Shown here: positions 1-9,481 of the stretch, piece by piece
Position numbering within the stretch: the first letter of the stretch is position 1
Layout: every line of letters begins with the position of its first letter
Source: Pseudomonas sp. GR 6-02
Lineage (GTDB): Bacteria > Pseudomonadota > Gammaproteobacteria > Pseudomonadales > Pseudomonadaceae
DNA length: 64,000 nt
Assembly (NCBI RefSeq): GCF_001655615.1
Contig: NZ_CP011567.1
Coordinates: 3,729,001 to 3,793,000, forward strand
Reading direction: 5' to 3'
The notes under the pieces: model-generated
What the model saw: only the letters and a program-made list of their open reading frames with translations
Told to the model about the DNA's origin: nothing
Databases searched by the model: none
Program-made: the position numbers and the translations under genes

Positions 1-363
<363 letters not shown>

Positions 364-364
364 C

Positions 365-1423
365 ATGAACGATCACAACAATAATATTCAGTTGGAAACC
401 GCCATGACCACGACCACCATGACCATGATCCAGGCCCTGCGCTCGGCCATGGATGTGATGCTTGAGCGTGACGACAACGTCGTGGTGTTCGGTCAGGACG
501 TCGGCTACTTCGGTGGTGTGTTCCGTTGCACCGAAGGCCTGCAGACCAAGTACGGCACCTCCCGCGTATTCGATGCGCCAATCTCCGAAAGCGGCATCGT
601 CGGCGTCGCCGTGGGCATGGGTGCTTACGGTTTGCGGCCGGTGGCCGAGATCCAGTTCGCCGACTACGTGTATCCGGCATCGGACCAGATCATTTCCGAA
701 GCGGCGCGCTTGCGTTATCGCTCGGCCGGCGAGTTCACCGCGCCGATGACCCTGCGCATGCCCTGCGGCGGCGGCATCTATGGCGGCCAGACTCACAGCC
801 AGAGCATCGAGGCGATGTTCACCCAGGTCTGCGGCTTGCGCACCGTCATGCCATCCAACCCTTACGACGCCAAAGGCCTGCTGATCGCCTCCATCGAAAA
901 CGATGACCCGGTGATCTTCCTCGAGCCAAAACGCCTGTACAACGGCCCGTTCGACGGTCACCACGAGCGCCCGGTGACCCCATGGTCGAAGCACCCGGCC
1001 GCGCAAGTGCCGGACGGTTACTACACCGTGCCGCTGGATGTTGCCGCCATCACCCGTCCGGGCAAGGACGTGACCATCCTGACCTACGGCACCACGGTTT
1101 ATGTGTCGCAAGTCGCCGCTGAAGAAACCGGCATCGATGCCGAAGTCATCGACCTGCGCAGCCTGTGGCCGCTGGACCTGGAAACCATCGTCAAGTCGGT
1201 GAAGAAAACCGGACGCTGTGTAGTTGTTCACGAAGCGACCCGTACCTGCGGATTCGGCGCCGAGCTGGTCGCGCTGGTGCAAGAGCATTGCTTCCACTAC
1301 CTGGAAGCGCCAATCGAGCGCGTGACCGGTTGGGACACCCCCTACCCGCACGCGCAAGAGTGGGCGTATTTCCCTGGTCCGTCCCGTGTGGGCGCGGCTT
1401 TGCATCGGGTTATGGAGGTCTGA
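365..1423 (+). CDS. bkdA2: Branched-chain 2-oxo acid dehydrogenase E1 beta subunit
   Basis: This is the 352-residue beta subunit of the E1 decarboxylase of the branched-chain 2-oxo acid dehydrogenase complex. The order is the transketolase pyrimidine-binding domain (about residues 20-195, with FGQDVGYFGGVF and FDAPISESGIVG) followed by the transketolase C-terminal domain (about 215-345, with VIDLRSLWPLD). I chose the ATG one base after the bkdA1 stop; it has GGAG-like bases upstream in bkdA1. A second in-frame ATG at 404 is an alternative that would remove 13 poorly structured residues. The TGA is followed immediately by the bkdB ATG, so the genes are tightly coupled. Confidence 0.95.
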   Translation: MNDHNNNIQLETAMTTTTMTMIQALRSAMDVMLERDDNVVVFGQDVGYFGGVFRCTEGLQTKYGTSRVFDAPISESGIVGVAVGMGAYGLRPVAEIQFADYVYPASDQIISEAARLRYRSAGEFTAPMTLRMPCGGGIYGGQTHSQSIEAMFTQVCGLRTVMPSNPYDAKGLLIASIENDDPVIFLEPKRLYNGPFDGHHERPVTPWSKHPAAQVPDGYYTVPLDVAAITRPGKDVTILTYGTTVYVSQVAAEETGIDAEVIDLRSLWPLDLETIVKSVKKTGRCVVVHEATRTCGFGAELVALVQEHCFHYLEAPIERVTGWDTPYPHAQEWAYFPGPSRVGAALHRVMEV

Positions 1424-2698
1424 ATGGGCACGCACGTTATTAAAATGCCGGACATTGGCGAAGGCATTGCAGAAGTTGAATTGTCTCAGTGGCACGTCAA
1501 GGTCGGCGACATGGTCGTCGAAGATCAGGTGCTGGCCGATGTCATGACCGACAAGGCGATGGTCGACATCCCCTCGCCGGTGAACGGCAAGGTGATTGCA
1601 CTGGGCGGACAGCCGGGCGAAGTCATGGCGGTCGGCAGCGTGCTGATCAGCATTGAAGTCGAAGGCGCGGGTAACGTTAAGGAATCGACTGCGCCAGCGG
1701 CTGTTGTTAAAGAAGCACCTGTGGCGGCGCCGAAAGTTGAAGCCGTCGTAGAAAGCACACCGGCTGCAGCGGCCCCGCGTCCGGCTGCCGCTTGCCAAGG
1801 ACCGATGGTCGCCCGCGAAGCCGACGAACGTCCGCTGGCCTCCCCGGCCGTGCGCAAGCATGCGTTGGACCTTGGCATTCAACTGCGCCTGGTGCGTGGC
1901 AGCGGCCCTGCCGGGCGGATTCTGCACGAAGACCTCGAGGCTTATCTGGCTCAGGGTCAGTCGAACGCATCGACGGCCACCGCCGCTTACGCCCAGCGCA
2001 ACGACGAACAGCAAATCCCGGTGATCGGCATGCGCCGCAAGATCGCCCAGCGTATGCAGGACGCCACCCAGCGTGCCGCCCACTTCAGTTACGTCGAAGA
2101 AATCGACGTCACCGCCGTCGAAGAGCTGCGTGCGCACCTGAACGAAAAACACGGTGCGACCCGTGGCAAGCTGACCTTGCTGCCGTTCCTGGTGCGCGCC
2201 CTGGTCGTGGCCCTGCGCGACTTCCCGCAGATCAACGCCCGTTACGACGACGAGGCCCAGGTCATCACCCGCCTCGGCGCGGTGCATGTGGGCGTCGCCA
2301 CCCAAGCCGACATCGGTTTGATGGTGCCGGTGGTGCGTCACGCCGAAGCCCGCAGCCTGTGGGACAACGCCGCGGAAATCTCCCGCCTGGCAACTGCCGC
2401 ACGCACTGGCAAGGCCAGCCGCGATGAGCTGTCCGGCTCGACCATCACCCTGACCAGCCTCGGCGCCCTGGGCGGCATCGTCAGCACGCCGGTGCTGAAC
2501 CTGCCGGAAGTGGCGATCGTCGGCGTGAACAAAATCGTCGAACGACCAATGGTGATCAAAGGCCAGATCGTGATCCGCAAGATGATGAACCTCTCCAGCT
2601 CCTTCGATCACCGCGTGGTCGATGGCATGGACGCGGCGCAATTCATCCAGGCCGTTCGTGGCTTGCTCGAACAACCCGCAACGCTGTTTGTGGAGTAA
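1424..2698 (+). CDS. bkdB: Branched-chain 2-oxo acid dehydrogenase E2, lipoamide acyltransferase
   Basis: This 424-residue E2 core transfers the branched acyl group from E1 to coenzyme A. It has one lipoyl domain (residues 1-78, lipoylation Lys44 in MTDKAMVDIP), an Ala/Pro-rich linker (about 85-130), an E1/E3-binding domain (about 138-175) and a catalytic chloramphenicol-acetyltransferase-like domain to the end. The catalytic motif FDHRVVDG carries His396 and Asp400. A GGAGG sits five bases before the ATG, within the end of bkdA2. The single lipoyl domain fits E2 of the BCKDH type rather than the multi-domain E2 of pyruvate dehydrogenase. Confidence 0.95.
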   Translation: MGTHVIKMPDIGEGIAEVELSQWHVKVGDMVVEDQVLADVMTDKAMVDIPSPVNGKVIALGGQPGEVMAVGSVLISIEVEGAGNVKESTAPAAVVKEAPVAAPKVEAVVESTPAAAAPRPAAACQGPMVAREADERPLASPAVRKHALDLGIQLRLVRGSGPAGRILHEDLEAYLAQGQSNASTATAAYAQRNDEQQIPVIGMRRKIAQRMQDATQRAAHFSYVEEIDVTAVEELRAHLNEKHGATRGKLTLLPFLVRALVVALRDFPQINARYDDEAQVITRLGAVHVGVATQADIGLMVPVVRHAEARSLWDNAAEISRLATAARTGKASRDELSGSTITLTSLGALGGIVSTPVLNLPEVAIVGVNKIVERPMVIKGQIVIRKMMNLSSSFDHRVVDGMDAAQFIQAVRGLLEQPATLFVE

Positions 2699-2701
2699 GG
2701 A

Positions 2702-4087
2702 ATGCAACAGACTCTAAATACTACGCTGCTAATCATCGGCGGCGGCCCTGGCGGCTATGTGACGGCGATCCGTGCCGGTCAATTGGGCATTTCGACCATT
2801 CTGGTGGAAGGCCAATCGTTGGGCGGCACCTGCCTGAACATCGGCTGCATTCCGTCCAAGGCGTTGATCCACGTCGCCGAACAGTTCCATCAGACACAGC
2901 ACCACAGCCAATACTCGGCGCTGGGCATCAGCGTATCGGCGCCGACCCTGGACATCGGCAAAAGCGTCGAGTGGAAGGACGGCATCGTTGATCGCCTGAC
3001 CACTGGCGTCTCCGCGCTATTAAAGAAGCACAAGGTCCAGGTCATCCACGGCTGGGCGAAAGTGATCGACGGCAAAACCGTTGAGGTCGGCGACACGCGG
3101 ATTCAGTGCGAGCACCTGGTGCTGGCCACCGGTTCGACAAGCGTCAACCTGCCGATGCTGCCGATTGGCGGGCCGATCATCTCCTCCACTGAAGCCCTGG
3201 CGCCGAAAAGCGTGCCGAAACGGTTGGTTGTGGTCGGTGGCGGTTACATCGGTCTGGAGCTGGGGATTGCTTATCGCAAGCTCGGCGCCGAGGTCAGCGT
3301 AGTCGAGGCGCAGGATCGTATTCTGCCGGCCTACGATGCCGAACTGACCCATCCGGTGCACGAAGCACTCAAACAACTCGATGTGAAGCTTTACTTGAAG
3401 CACAGCGTTGAAGGCTTTGATTCACAAAGAAATTCCCTGCGAGTTCGCGACCCGAACGGCGACATCCTGAATCTTGCAACCGATCAGGTGCTGGTGGCCG
3501 TCGGTCGCAAACCCAACACCCAGGGCTGGAACCTCGAAACCTTGAACCTGGACATGAACGGTTCGGCGATCAAGATCGACAACCGTTGCCAGACCAGCAT
3601 GCGCAACGTCTACGCCATCGGCGACCTCAGCGGCGAACCGATGCTCGCCCACCGGGCCATGGCCCAGGGCGAGATGGTTGCCGAACTGATCAGCGGCAAA
3701 CACCGCGAATTCAACCCGACCGCCATTGCCGCCGTGTGTTTCACCGACCCGGAACTGGTGGTGGTCGGCAAGACCCCGGACGAGGCCAAGGCTGCGGGGC
3801 TGGACTGCATCGTGTCCAGCTTCCCGTTCGCCGCCAATGGCCGGGCGATGACACTGGAGTCCAAAAGTGGCTTCGTGCGGGTCGTGGCGCGGCGTGACAA
3901 TCATCTGATTGTTGGCTGGCAGGCGGTGGGTGTGGGTGTTTCGGAGTTGTCGACGGCGTTCGGCCAAAGCCTGGAAATGGGCGCGCGGCTGGAAGACATC
4001 GCCGGCACCATCCACGCGCATCCGACGCTCGGCGAGGCGGTGCAGGAAGCGGCGCTGCGTGCGTTGGGGCATGCCCTGCATCTGTAA
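2702..4087 (+). CDS. lpdV: Dihydrolipoyl dehydrogenase of the branched-chain complex (LPD-Val)
   Basis: This 461-residue E3 flavoprotein reoxidises the lipoyl group of BkdB with NAD+. It shows the FAD-binding glycine motif GGGPGG (residues 13-18), the redox disulfide Cys44/Cys49 in [13 protein letters not shown], the NAD-binding VVGGGYIG motif, and the C-terminal dimer-interface acid-base pair His440/Glu445 in HAHPTLGE. It begins three bases after bkdB, with GGAG overlapping the bkdB stop. Its position as the last gene of the bkd operon distinguishes it from the general Lpd of other dehydrogenase complexes. Confidence 0.95.
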   Translation: MQQTLNTTLLIIGGGPGGYVTAIRAGQLGISTILVEGQSLGGTCLNIGCIPSKALIHVAEQFHQTQHHSQYSALGISVSAPTLDIGKSVEWKDGIVDRLTTGVSALLKKHKVQVIHGWAKVIDGKTVEVGDTRIQCEHLVLATGSTSVNLPMLPIGGPIISSTEALAPKSVPKRLVVVGGGYIGLELGIAYRKLGAEVSVVEAQDRILPAYDAELTHPVHEALKQLDVKLYLKHSVEGFDSQRNSLRVRDPNGDILNLATDQVLVAVGRKPNTQGWNLETLNLDMNGSAIKIDNRCQTSMRNVYAIGDLSGEPMLAHRAMAQGEMVAELISGKHREFNPTAIAAVCFTDPELVVVGKTPDEAKAAGLDCIVSSFPFAANGRAMTLESKSGFVRVVARRDNHLIVGWQAVGVGVSELSTAFGQSLEMGARLEDIAGTIHAHPTLGEAVQEAALRALGHALHL

Positions 4088-4095
4088 CCGCTCAA

Positions 4096-4229
4096 CTGTG
4101 GCGAGGGAGCTTGCTCCCGCTGGGCTGCGAAGCGGCCCCAACCGCGTCACTGCGATCTGCCTGATGCACCGCATTGTCCGGTTTTACCAGTGCTGCGCAC
4201 CGGAACGGGAGCAAGCTCCCTCGCCACAG
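4096..4229. repeat. REP-type long inverted repeat after the bkd operon
   Basis: The arms 4096-4120 (CTGTGGCGAGGGAGCTTG...) and 4206-4229 are near-perfect reverse complements and could form a long cruciform or RNA hairpin. Closely related copies occur at 11439-11588, 26348-26460, 30981-31013 and 57985-58118. Position right after the lpdV stop suggests a role in transcript 3'-end stability or termination. The remaining bases to ilvE (4230-4403) hold the ilvE promoter region; I see no gene there. Confidence 0.85.
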
Positions 4230-4403
4230 GGTTTCGAATGATGAAAGATCGGCGACAAGTTTCATGAGCTGGCTAAGAAATCTGCCAATCACCCGATAGT
4301 CCGGGCTGCGATTTAGGCCCGGAATGAAGTATTGTTGTCCCCATCCAGAAAAATGTCAGAAGCCTTGAACCGTTTCGACGGTTGTTAAGTGATAGAGGGT
4401 GTC

Positions 4404-5423
4404 ATGGGTAACGAAAGCATCAATTGGGACAAGCTGGGTTTTGACTACATCAAGACAGACAAGCGCTATCTGTCGCACTGGCGTAATGGCGAGTGGGACA
4501 AAGGCACCCTGACCGAAGACAACGTGCTGCACATCAGCGAAGGCTCGACTGCCCTTCACTATGGCCAGCAGTGCTTCGAAGGCCTGAAGGCCTACCGTTG
4601 CAAGGACGGTTCGATCAACCTGTTCCGCCCGGACCAGAACGCCGCCCGCATGCAACGCAGCTGCGCGCGCCTGCTGATGCCGCAAGTGTCCACCGAACAG
4701 TTCATCGAAGCGTGCAAGGACGTGGTCCGCGCCAACGAGCGTTTCATTCCGCCTTACGGCACCGGCGGCGCGCTGTACCTGCGTCCGTTCGTGATCGGCG
4801 TGGGTGACAACATCGGCGTGCGTACCGCACCCGAGTTCATCTTCTCGATCTTCTGCATCCCGGTCGGCGCCTACTTCAAGGGCGGCCTGACCCCACACAA
4901 CTTCCAGATCTCCAGCTACGACCGTGCCGCTCCACAAGGCACCGGCGCGGCCAAGGTCGGTGGCAACTACGCCGCCAGCCTGATGCCAGGCTCCCAGGCC
5001 AAGAAGGCGCACTTCGCCGACGCCATCTACCTGGACCCGATGACCCACACCAAAATCGAAGAAGTCGGCTCGGCCAACTTCTTCGGGATCACCCACGACA
5101 ACAAGTTCGTCACCCCGAACTCCCCTTCGGTGTTGCCGGGCATCACCCGTCTGTCGTTGATCGAACTGGCCAAGACCCGTCTGGGCCTGGAAGTGGTTGA
5201 AGGTGACGTGTTCATCGACAAGCTGTCCGACTTCAAGGAAGCCGGTGCATGCGGTACTGCCGCGGTGATCACCCCGATCGGCGGCATCAGCTACAACGAC
5301 AAGCTGCACGTGTTCCACAGCGAAACCGAAGTCGGTCCGGTCACCCAGAAGCTCTACAAAGAGCTGACCGGTGTACAGACCGGCGACATCGAAGCGCCAG
5401 CGGGCTGGATCGTCAAGGTTTGA
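4404..5423 (+). CDS. ilvE: Branched-chain amino acid aminotransferase
   Basis: This 339-residue class IV PLP enzyme interconverts Val, Leu and Ile with their 2-oxo acids, using 2-oxoglutarate/glutamate. The sequence begins MGNESINWDKLGFDY, as in other Pseudomonas IlvE proteins, which is why I prefer the ATG at 4404 over a GTG at 4389 that would add five residues. The PLP lysine is Lys184 in GAAKVGGNYAAS, and FEGLKAYRC and SANFFGI motifs are present. AGAGGGT lies just upstream as ribosome binding site. The gene follows the bkd operon but is separated by about 300 bases and a REP element, so it is probably its own transcript ending at a strong terminator. Confidence 0.96.
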   Translation: MGNESINWDKLGFDYIKTDKRYLSHWRNGEWDKGTLTEDNVLHISEGSTALHYGQQCFEGLKAYRCKDGSINLFRPDQNAARMQRSCARLLMPQVSTEQFIEACKDVVRANERFIPPYGTGGALYLRPFVIGVGDNIGVRTAPEFIFSIFCIPVGAYFKGGLTPHNFQISSYDRAAPQGTGAAKVGGNYAASLMPGSQAKKAHFADAIYLDPMTHTKIEEVGSANFFGITHDNKFVTPNSPSVLPGITRLSLIELAKTRLGLEVVEGDVFIDKLSDFKEAGACGTAAVITPIGGISYNDKLHVFHSETEVGPVTQKLYKELTGVQTGDIEAPAGWIVKV

Positions 5424-5448
5424 TCTGACGCCACAGTCCGTTTGAACA

Positions 5449-5487
5449 CAAAAGCCCGGCCATCACATTGAAGGCCGGGCTTTTTTT
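5449..5487 (+). terminator. Rho-independent terminator of ilvE
   Basis: An 11-bp stem (AAAGCCCGGCC at 5451-5461 with GGCCGGGCTTT at 5473-5483) encloses an 11-base loop and is followed by a run of T. Confidence 0.93.
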
Positions 5488-5558
5488 CGCCCGCGTTTCG
5501 TGCAAAACGCCACTAGACTTGCCACGTGCAACCGCCATCAACAGGTGCCACCACAACC

Positions 5559-5900
5559 ATGGATAAATTCTGGCGAAAGTATCTGGCCTTGCTGGAAACC
5601 GACTTCACCACGCAGGTGTTCGACAACATCAAGAACCTGCTGGTGTGCGCCCTGTTGTTCGCGGCGGGCACCAACGCGTTGCGAGGCGGTCATCAACTGT
5701 TTATGGGATTGCTCGCCTCAAACCTTGCCGGCTGGGGGTTGATTGCAATATCAGCACTGTTGATGCTGCTCAGTGTCAGCGACGGCTTGCGCCGGCTGTC
5801 CAGGTTGCCGTATCACACGGCGTTCCAGATCATCCTGGGTCTGGTTTACCTGGTGCTGGCGGTGCGGGTGGTGGAGATCGTCTGGGATTTCAGAGCGTAG
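5559..5900 (+). CDS. Small conserved membrane protein, function unknown
   Basis: This 113-residue protein starts MDKFWRKYLALLETDF and has three likely membrane segments (about residues 25-42, 50-70 and 85-105). I do not recognise a family with a known function. The ATG at 5559 is preceded by AGGTG; a GTG at 5526 would add 11 residues without any evident homology. It lies alone behind the ilvE terminator, and its last 11 bases overlap the end of the convergent LysR gene. Confidence 0.7.
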   Translation: MDKFWRKYLALLETDFTTQVFDNIKNLLVCALLFAAGTNALRGGHQLFMGLLASNLAGWGLIAISALLMLLSVSDGLRRLSRLPYHTAFQIILGLVYLVLAVRVVEIVWDFRA

Positions 5901-6813
5901 CGGTCACGGCACGAGGTGTTTGCCAACTCAGCTCATCCTGAGCGATCCGGGCAAACAACCACTCTACAAAGATCCGCGTGTGCGCCGTCACGTCCGGCGC
6001 AACACCGTAGTAATAACGCGGCAACGGCATGCGCAACTCGGGTAACGGGCAGATCAGGCGTCCGCTCGAGATATGGCTGCCCAACAAAGAGGTCGGGCAC
6101 AGGGCAACGCCCTGTCCATCCACTGCGGCCTGAAGCACCAGGTGCATGTGATCAAACTGCCGGGTGACCTGAGTGGCTGACTGGCTTTGACCAAAGTGCA
6201 TGGCCCAATTGTGCCAGTCTTCACGGCGTGCCTTGGCGGTCAGTAACGTATGCCGACTCAGGGACGTGAGGTCTTCAAGTGGCAGGCGCTCGATCAGCGC
6301 AGGGGCCGCGACCAGCAACAGTTCGTCTTCGAACAGCGCTCGCGCCTCAATCGCCGGTGCCCAATCGTCACGACCACGGCGAATGACGATATCGAACCCG
6401 TCGCGTGCCTGATCGGGTGCCTGGGTCTGGGTGATCACCTGCGGTTTGATGCCGGGGTGCCGCGCAACGAAATCCGCCAGCCTGGGCGTCAGCCAAAGCA
6501 TGGCGAAGGACGGACGCACATTGATCTTCACGGTAGGCAGCAAGGCATGCTGCTTGAGCACAGTGGCGGCATTGGCGATCTGCGACAGCCCGGCGCTGAC
6601 CTGCTCATAGAAGCGCTGGCCGGCCGGCGTCAGCACCGATTGCCGGATACGCCGCTCGAACAGCAGCACCCCCAGGTATTCCTCGAGCAATTTGATATGC
6701 CGGCTGACGGCACTGTGGCTGACATGCAGCTCTTCGGCCGCCAGGCTGAAGCTCTGATGACGAGCAGCAACGGCGAAGGCGCGAACAGCATTAAGAGGCG
6801 GTAGTGGATTCAT
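5890..6813 (-). CDS. LysR-family transcriptional regulator (GcvA-like)
   Basis: This 307-residue protein has an N-terminal winged helix (residues 5-64, FSLAAEELHVSHSAVSRHIKLLEEYLG) and a periplasmic-binding-protein-like effector domain from about residue 90. The start PLPPLNAVRAF and the A-SHSAVSRHIK helix resemble GcvA-like regulators. It is divergent from the LysE-family exporter at 6919 with 105 bases between the starts, which is the usual layout of a LysR regulator and its target. The ligand is not visible from sequence; an exported amino acid is a reasonable guess. Confidence 0.88.
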   Translation of the reverse strand: MNPLPPLNAVRAFAVAARHQSFSLAAEELHVSHSAVSRHIKLLEEYLGVLLFERRIRQSVLTPAGQRFYEQVSAGLSQIANAATVLKQHALLPTVKINVRPSFAMLWLTPRLADFVARHPGIKPQVITQTQAPDQARDGFDIVIRRGRDDWAPAIEARALFEDELLLVAAPALIERLPLEDLTSLSRHTLLTAKARREDWHNWAMHFGQSQSATQVTRQFDHMHLVLQAAVDGQGVALCPTSLLGSHISSGRLICPLPELRMPLPRYYYGVAPDVTAHTRIFVEWLFARIAQDELSWQTPRAVTATL

Positions 6814-6918
6814 GCGTCTAATTTAGTCACCTATGCGCTGTAATTAAAGCGTTTGTCACGCCCTCCTCGCCACGCCAATCTGCCAGCACGCAGCCAATGC
6901 CACCTGACGGAGCAAGCC

Positions 6919-7527
6919 ATGAACAGTTACGGACTCTTTGTACTCTTCGCCACCCTGACCATTTTGAGCCCGGGGCCTGGTGTGGTCCTGACCCTGTCCA
7001 ACGCGGTGCGCCACGGTTGGAGGGGGGCCGTGCCGGGCATTCTGGGAATTGCGTCGGGGGCGTTTGTGGTCGCTGCCATCAGCGCCACCAGTGTTGGCCT
7101 GATACTCAGCACCTCGGCGAACGCCTTTATCGCATTGAAATACGCAGGAGCCACCTATTTGTTGTACCTGGGCTACAAAAGCTGGCGCTCGGATCGTTTC
7201 AGCACGCTGCTTGAAACGCGCCCTTCAAGCCCGGGTTATCGCTTCCTTGAAGCGGCTTCGATGCAGCTTCTGAACCCCAAGGCGGTGTTTTTCTTTTTGG
7301 CGGTGTTCCCGCAATTCATCGACACTTCGGCGCGCTTCTACAGCCAGTTCATCAAGCTGGTCGCCTCCTACGGCGTACTGGTGTTCCTGGTACACGGCAG
7401 CTATGCCTTGCTCGCCAATGCCGCCAAAGGCTGGTTGTCGAGCCCGAAAGGTTCCTGGCTGACCGCAAAAGTTTCGGGCGTGACCTTCGCCGGTTTTGGC
7501 GTGCTCATGGCCTCGGCCAGTCGCTAA
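6919..7527 (+). CDS. LysE/RhtB-family amino acid exporter
   Basis: This 202-residue inner-membrane protein has the RhtB/LysE features: N-terminal LFATLTILSPGPGVVLTLSNAVRHGWRGA, six predicted membrane segments, and the LNPKAVFFFLAVFPQF motif in the middle. The family exports amino acids such as lysine, threonine or homoserine lactone. I chose the ATG at 6919 because the conserved N-terminus starts there and GGAG precedes it; the frame is open further upstream to 6853. It is probably controlled by the divergent LysR. Its stop overlaps the end of the convergent ArsR gene by four bases. Confidence 0.9.
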   Translation: MNSYGLFVLFATLTILSPGPGVVLTLSNAVRHGWRGAVPGILGIASGAFVVAAISATSVGLILSTSANAFIALKYAGATYLLYLGYKSWRSDRFSTLLETRPSSPGYRFLEAASMQLLNPKAVFFFLAVFPQFIDTSARFYSQFIKLVASYGVLVFLVHGSYALLANAAKGWLSSPKGSWLTAKVSGVTFAGFGVLMASASR

Positions 7528-8288
7528 GTCGCAGGACTGGCGATCGCGCGGCGCCTGTTCCCGGTGGACGTGAGTGGCGCTGTCGCTCCCTGAATCGGCA
7601 GTTCAACGGTGAACCGGCGACCGAGTTCCTTTCGCCCCACTGCCGTCAACGCCAACGCCCGACTGTCCAGATCCTGCGTCACCCATTGGCGTTTGATCGC
7701 CGTTTGCAGCAACGCCGCGCCCAAGGCACCGCCCAGGTGCGGCCGACGCATGCTCCAGTCCAGGCACGGGCAGGCAAAGCGGCGGCGCAAAGTGCCGAGG
7801 TCTTTGACGTCGATGCCCAATCCTTCGAACAACGCTTCACCACTGTCGCTCAATCGATAAGCCTGCTCATCGGTTTGCAGCAACCACCCCGCGTCGATCA
7901 TCCGGTCATGCAGCACCACTGCCAACGTGCCGGCCATGTGGTCGTAGCAGGTGCGGGCGAATTGCAGGCGGTCCGGGGTGCGCGGGTTGAACGTCGGCGC
8001 TGCGTTCTGGCCGATCACCATCAGTGCTTCGAGTGCCTGGGCCACGCGTTTGTCCGCGAGGCTGTAATAGCGATGGCGGCCCTGAACGTGCAAACGCACC
8101 AGCGCCAGTTCCTTGAGCTTGGCCAGGTGTGCGCTGGCGGTCGAGGCGCTGACTTCGGCAACCGCCGCCAGCTCGGTGCTGGTGCGGGCATGGCCGTCCA
8201 TCAGCGAGCAGAGGATTTTCGTCCGCGCAGGCTCTGCAATCGCTGCGGCCACTTGAGAGATGCCAACGTCGTGTTGCTCTGCGTTCAT
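7524..8288 (-). CDS. ArsR-family winged-helix transcriptional regulator
   Basis: This 254-residue protein carries an ArsR winged helix in residues 10-90 (ISQVAAAIAEPARTKILCSLMDG, then ELAAVAEVSASTASAHLAKLKELALV and HVQGRHRYYSLAD). No ELCVCDL metal-binding motif is present, so a metal ligand is unlikely. The C-terminal 150 residues form an extra domain with Cys-Pro-Cys in FACPCLDW. It is divergent from the cytochrome P450 gene (starts 81 bases apart), which is its likely target. Confidence 0.85.
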   Translation of the reverse strand: MNAEQHDVGISQVAAAIAEPARTKILCSLMDGHARTSTELAAVAEVSASTASAHLAKLKELALVRLHVQGRHRYYSLADKRVAQALEALMVIGQNAAPTFNPRTPDRLQFARTCYDHMAGTLAVVLHDRMIDAGWLLQTDEQAYRLSDSGEALFEGLGIDVKDLGTLRRRFACPCLDWSMRRPHLGGALGAALLQTAIKRQWVTQDLDSRALALTAVGRKELGRRFTVELPIQGATAPLTSTGNRRRAIASPAT

Positions 8289-8369
8289 ATTTCGCTCCCG
8301 GACGAATCAAGGCCCCTTAGGACTGGAGATAGTAGCAACACTTTTCAACCATCGATAAGGCTGCGACCC

Positions 8370-9473
8370 ATGGACCCGATCATCGCTGCGACTCACGCCG
8401 ACCCTTACCCCTATTACGCGCAACTGCGTGCCGAGGGTGGATTGGTTTTTCATCAGGGACTGAAACTGTGGGTGGCCAGCAGCGCCCGAGCGGTTGCTGC
8501 CGTGCTGGCGCATCCGGATTGCCACGTACGGCCGGCGCATGAGCCGGTGCCCAAGGCGATTACTCAAGGCATGGCCGGCAAAGTGTTCGGTCAGTTAATG
8601 CGGATGAACGAGGGTGAGCGGCAGCGTTGCCCGAGGGCGGCGATTGAGTCGGGGCTGACGCTGATTGATGTGAACGAAGTCAACTCACTGGTCAGCGCTC
8701 GATTGATTACCCCAGGGGCCGATGGGTTGTACACGGCGATGTTTCGCGGGCCGGTCTGCGTGGTGGCAGCGTTGTTGGGATTCTCTCCGGCGCAGGGCCG
8801 GGCCATCAGCGAGCTGACCGCTGACTTCGTCGCCTGCCTGTCACCCCTCAGCGACCAGGCCCAACTGGACGCTGCCCATGTTGCGGCAGAACAGCTGAAG
8901 GGATATTTCATCGAGCTTCTGGCTGATCCGAACAATCGAAGCGCCCTGCTCGCCGGTATCCGGCAGCGCTTCGCCACCTCGACCGACCCGGAAAACTTGA
9001 TCGCCAACCTGATCGGCCTGTTCTCCCAGACCTACGAAGCCACCGCCGGGCTGATCGGCAATGCGCTACTGGCGTTGAGCCGAAACCCGCAGATCGACCC
9101 AACTCAAGCCAACGACCTGATCGCCGAAGTGCAGCGCTTCGATCCTTCGGTACAGAACACCCGCCGCTTCGTCGCAGCGCCCTGCGAAATCGACGGCGTG
9201 AACCTGAACCCCGGCGACGTCATTCTGGTGCTGCTGGCCTCGGCCAATCGTGATCCGCTGCTCAATGACGATCCCGATACATTCCTGCTCGAACGCCCAA
9301 ACCGCCGCAGCTTCACCTTCGGCGCCGGCCGTCATCAATGCCCGGGGCAAGTGCTGGCCTTGAGCATTGCCCGCGCGACGCTGACTCAGATCCTGATAAT
9401 GAAACCGGCTTTGGATCGGTTGACCTGGCACTACCGCCCTTCCCTTAACGGGCGCATTCCGCTCTTTGCCTGA
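8370..9473 (+). CDS. Cytochrome P450
   Basis: This 367-residue soluble haem monooxygenase has the haem-ligand motif FTFGAGRHQCPG with Cys324, the ExxR of helix K in EVQRFDPSVQNTRR, and an I-helix QTYEATAGL. It is shorter than the usual bacterial P450 of about 400 residues; the missing part is at the N-terminus, and the protein begins MDPIIAATHADPYPYYAQLR, where a substrate-channel region normally starts. The frame is open far upstream, but that stretch is antisense to the ArsR gene. No ferredoxin or reductase gene lies nearby, so redox partners must be encoded elsewhere. The substrate is unknown. Confidence 0.9.
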   Translation: MDPIIAATHADPYPYYAQLRAEGGLVFHQGLKLWVASSARAVAAVLAHPDCHVRPAHEPVPKAITQGMAGKVFGQLMRMNEGERQRCPRAAIESGLTLIDVNEVNSLVSARLITPGADGLYTAMFRGPVCVVAALLGFSPAQGRAISELTADFVACLSPLSDQAQLDAAHVAAEQLKGYFIELLADPNNRSALLAGIRQRFATSTDPENLIANLIGLFSQTYEATAGLIGNALLALSRNPQIDPTQANDLIAEVQRFDPSVQNTRRFVAAPCEIDGVNLNPGDVILVLLASANRDPLLNDDPDTFLLERPNRRSFTFGAGRHQCPGQVLALSIARATLTQILIMKPALDRLTWHYRPSLNGRIPLFA

Positions 9474-9481
9474 AAAACACC

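Noticed and set aside
7686..8369. 228-residue N-terminal extension of the P450 frame
   Set aside because: It is antisense to the ArsR gene and shows no P450 similarity; P450 similarity starts at MDPIIAATHADPYPYY.
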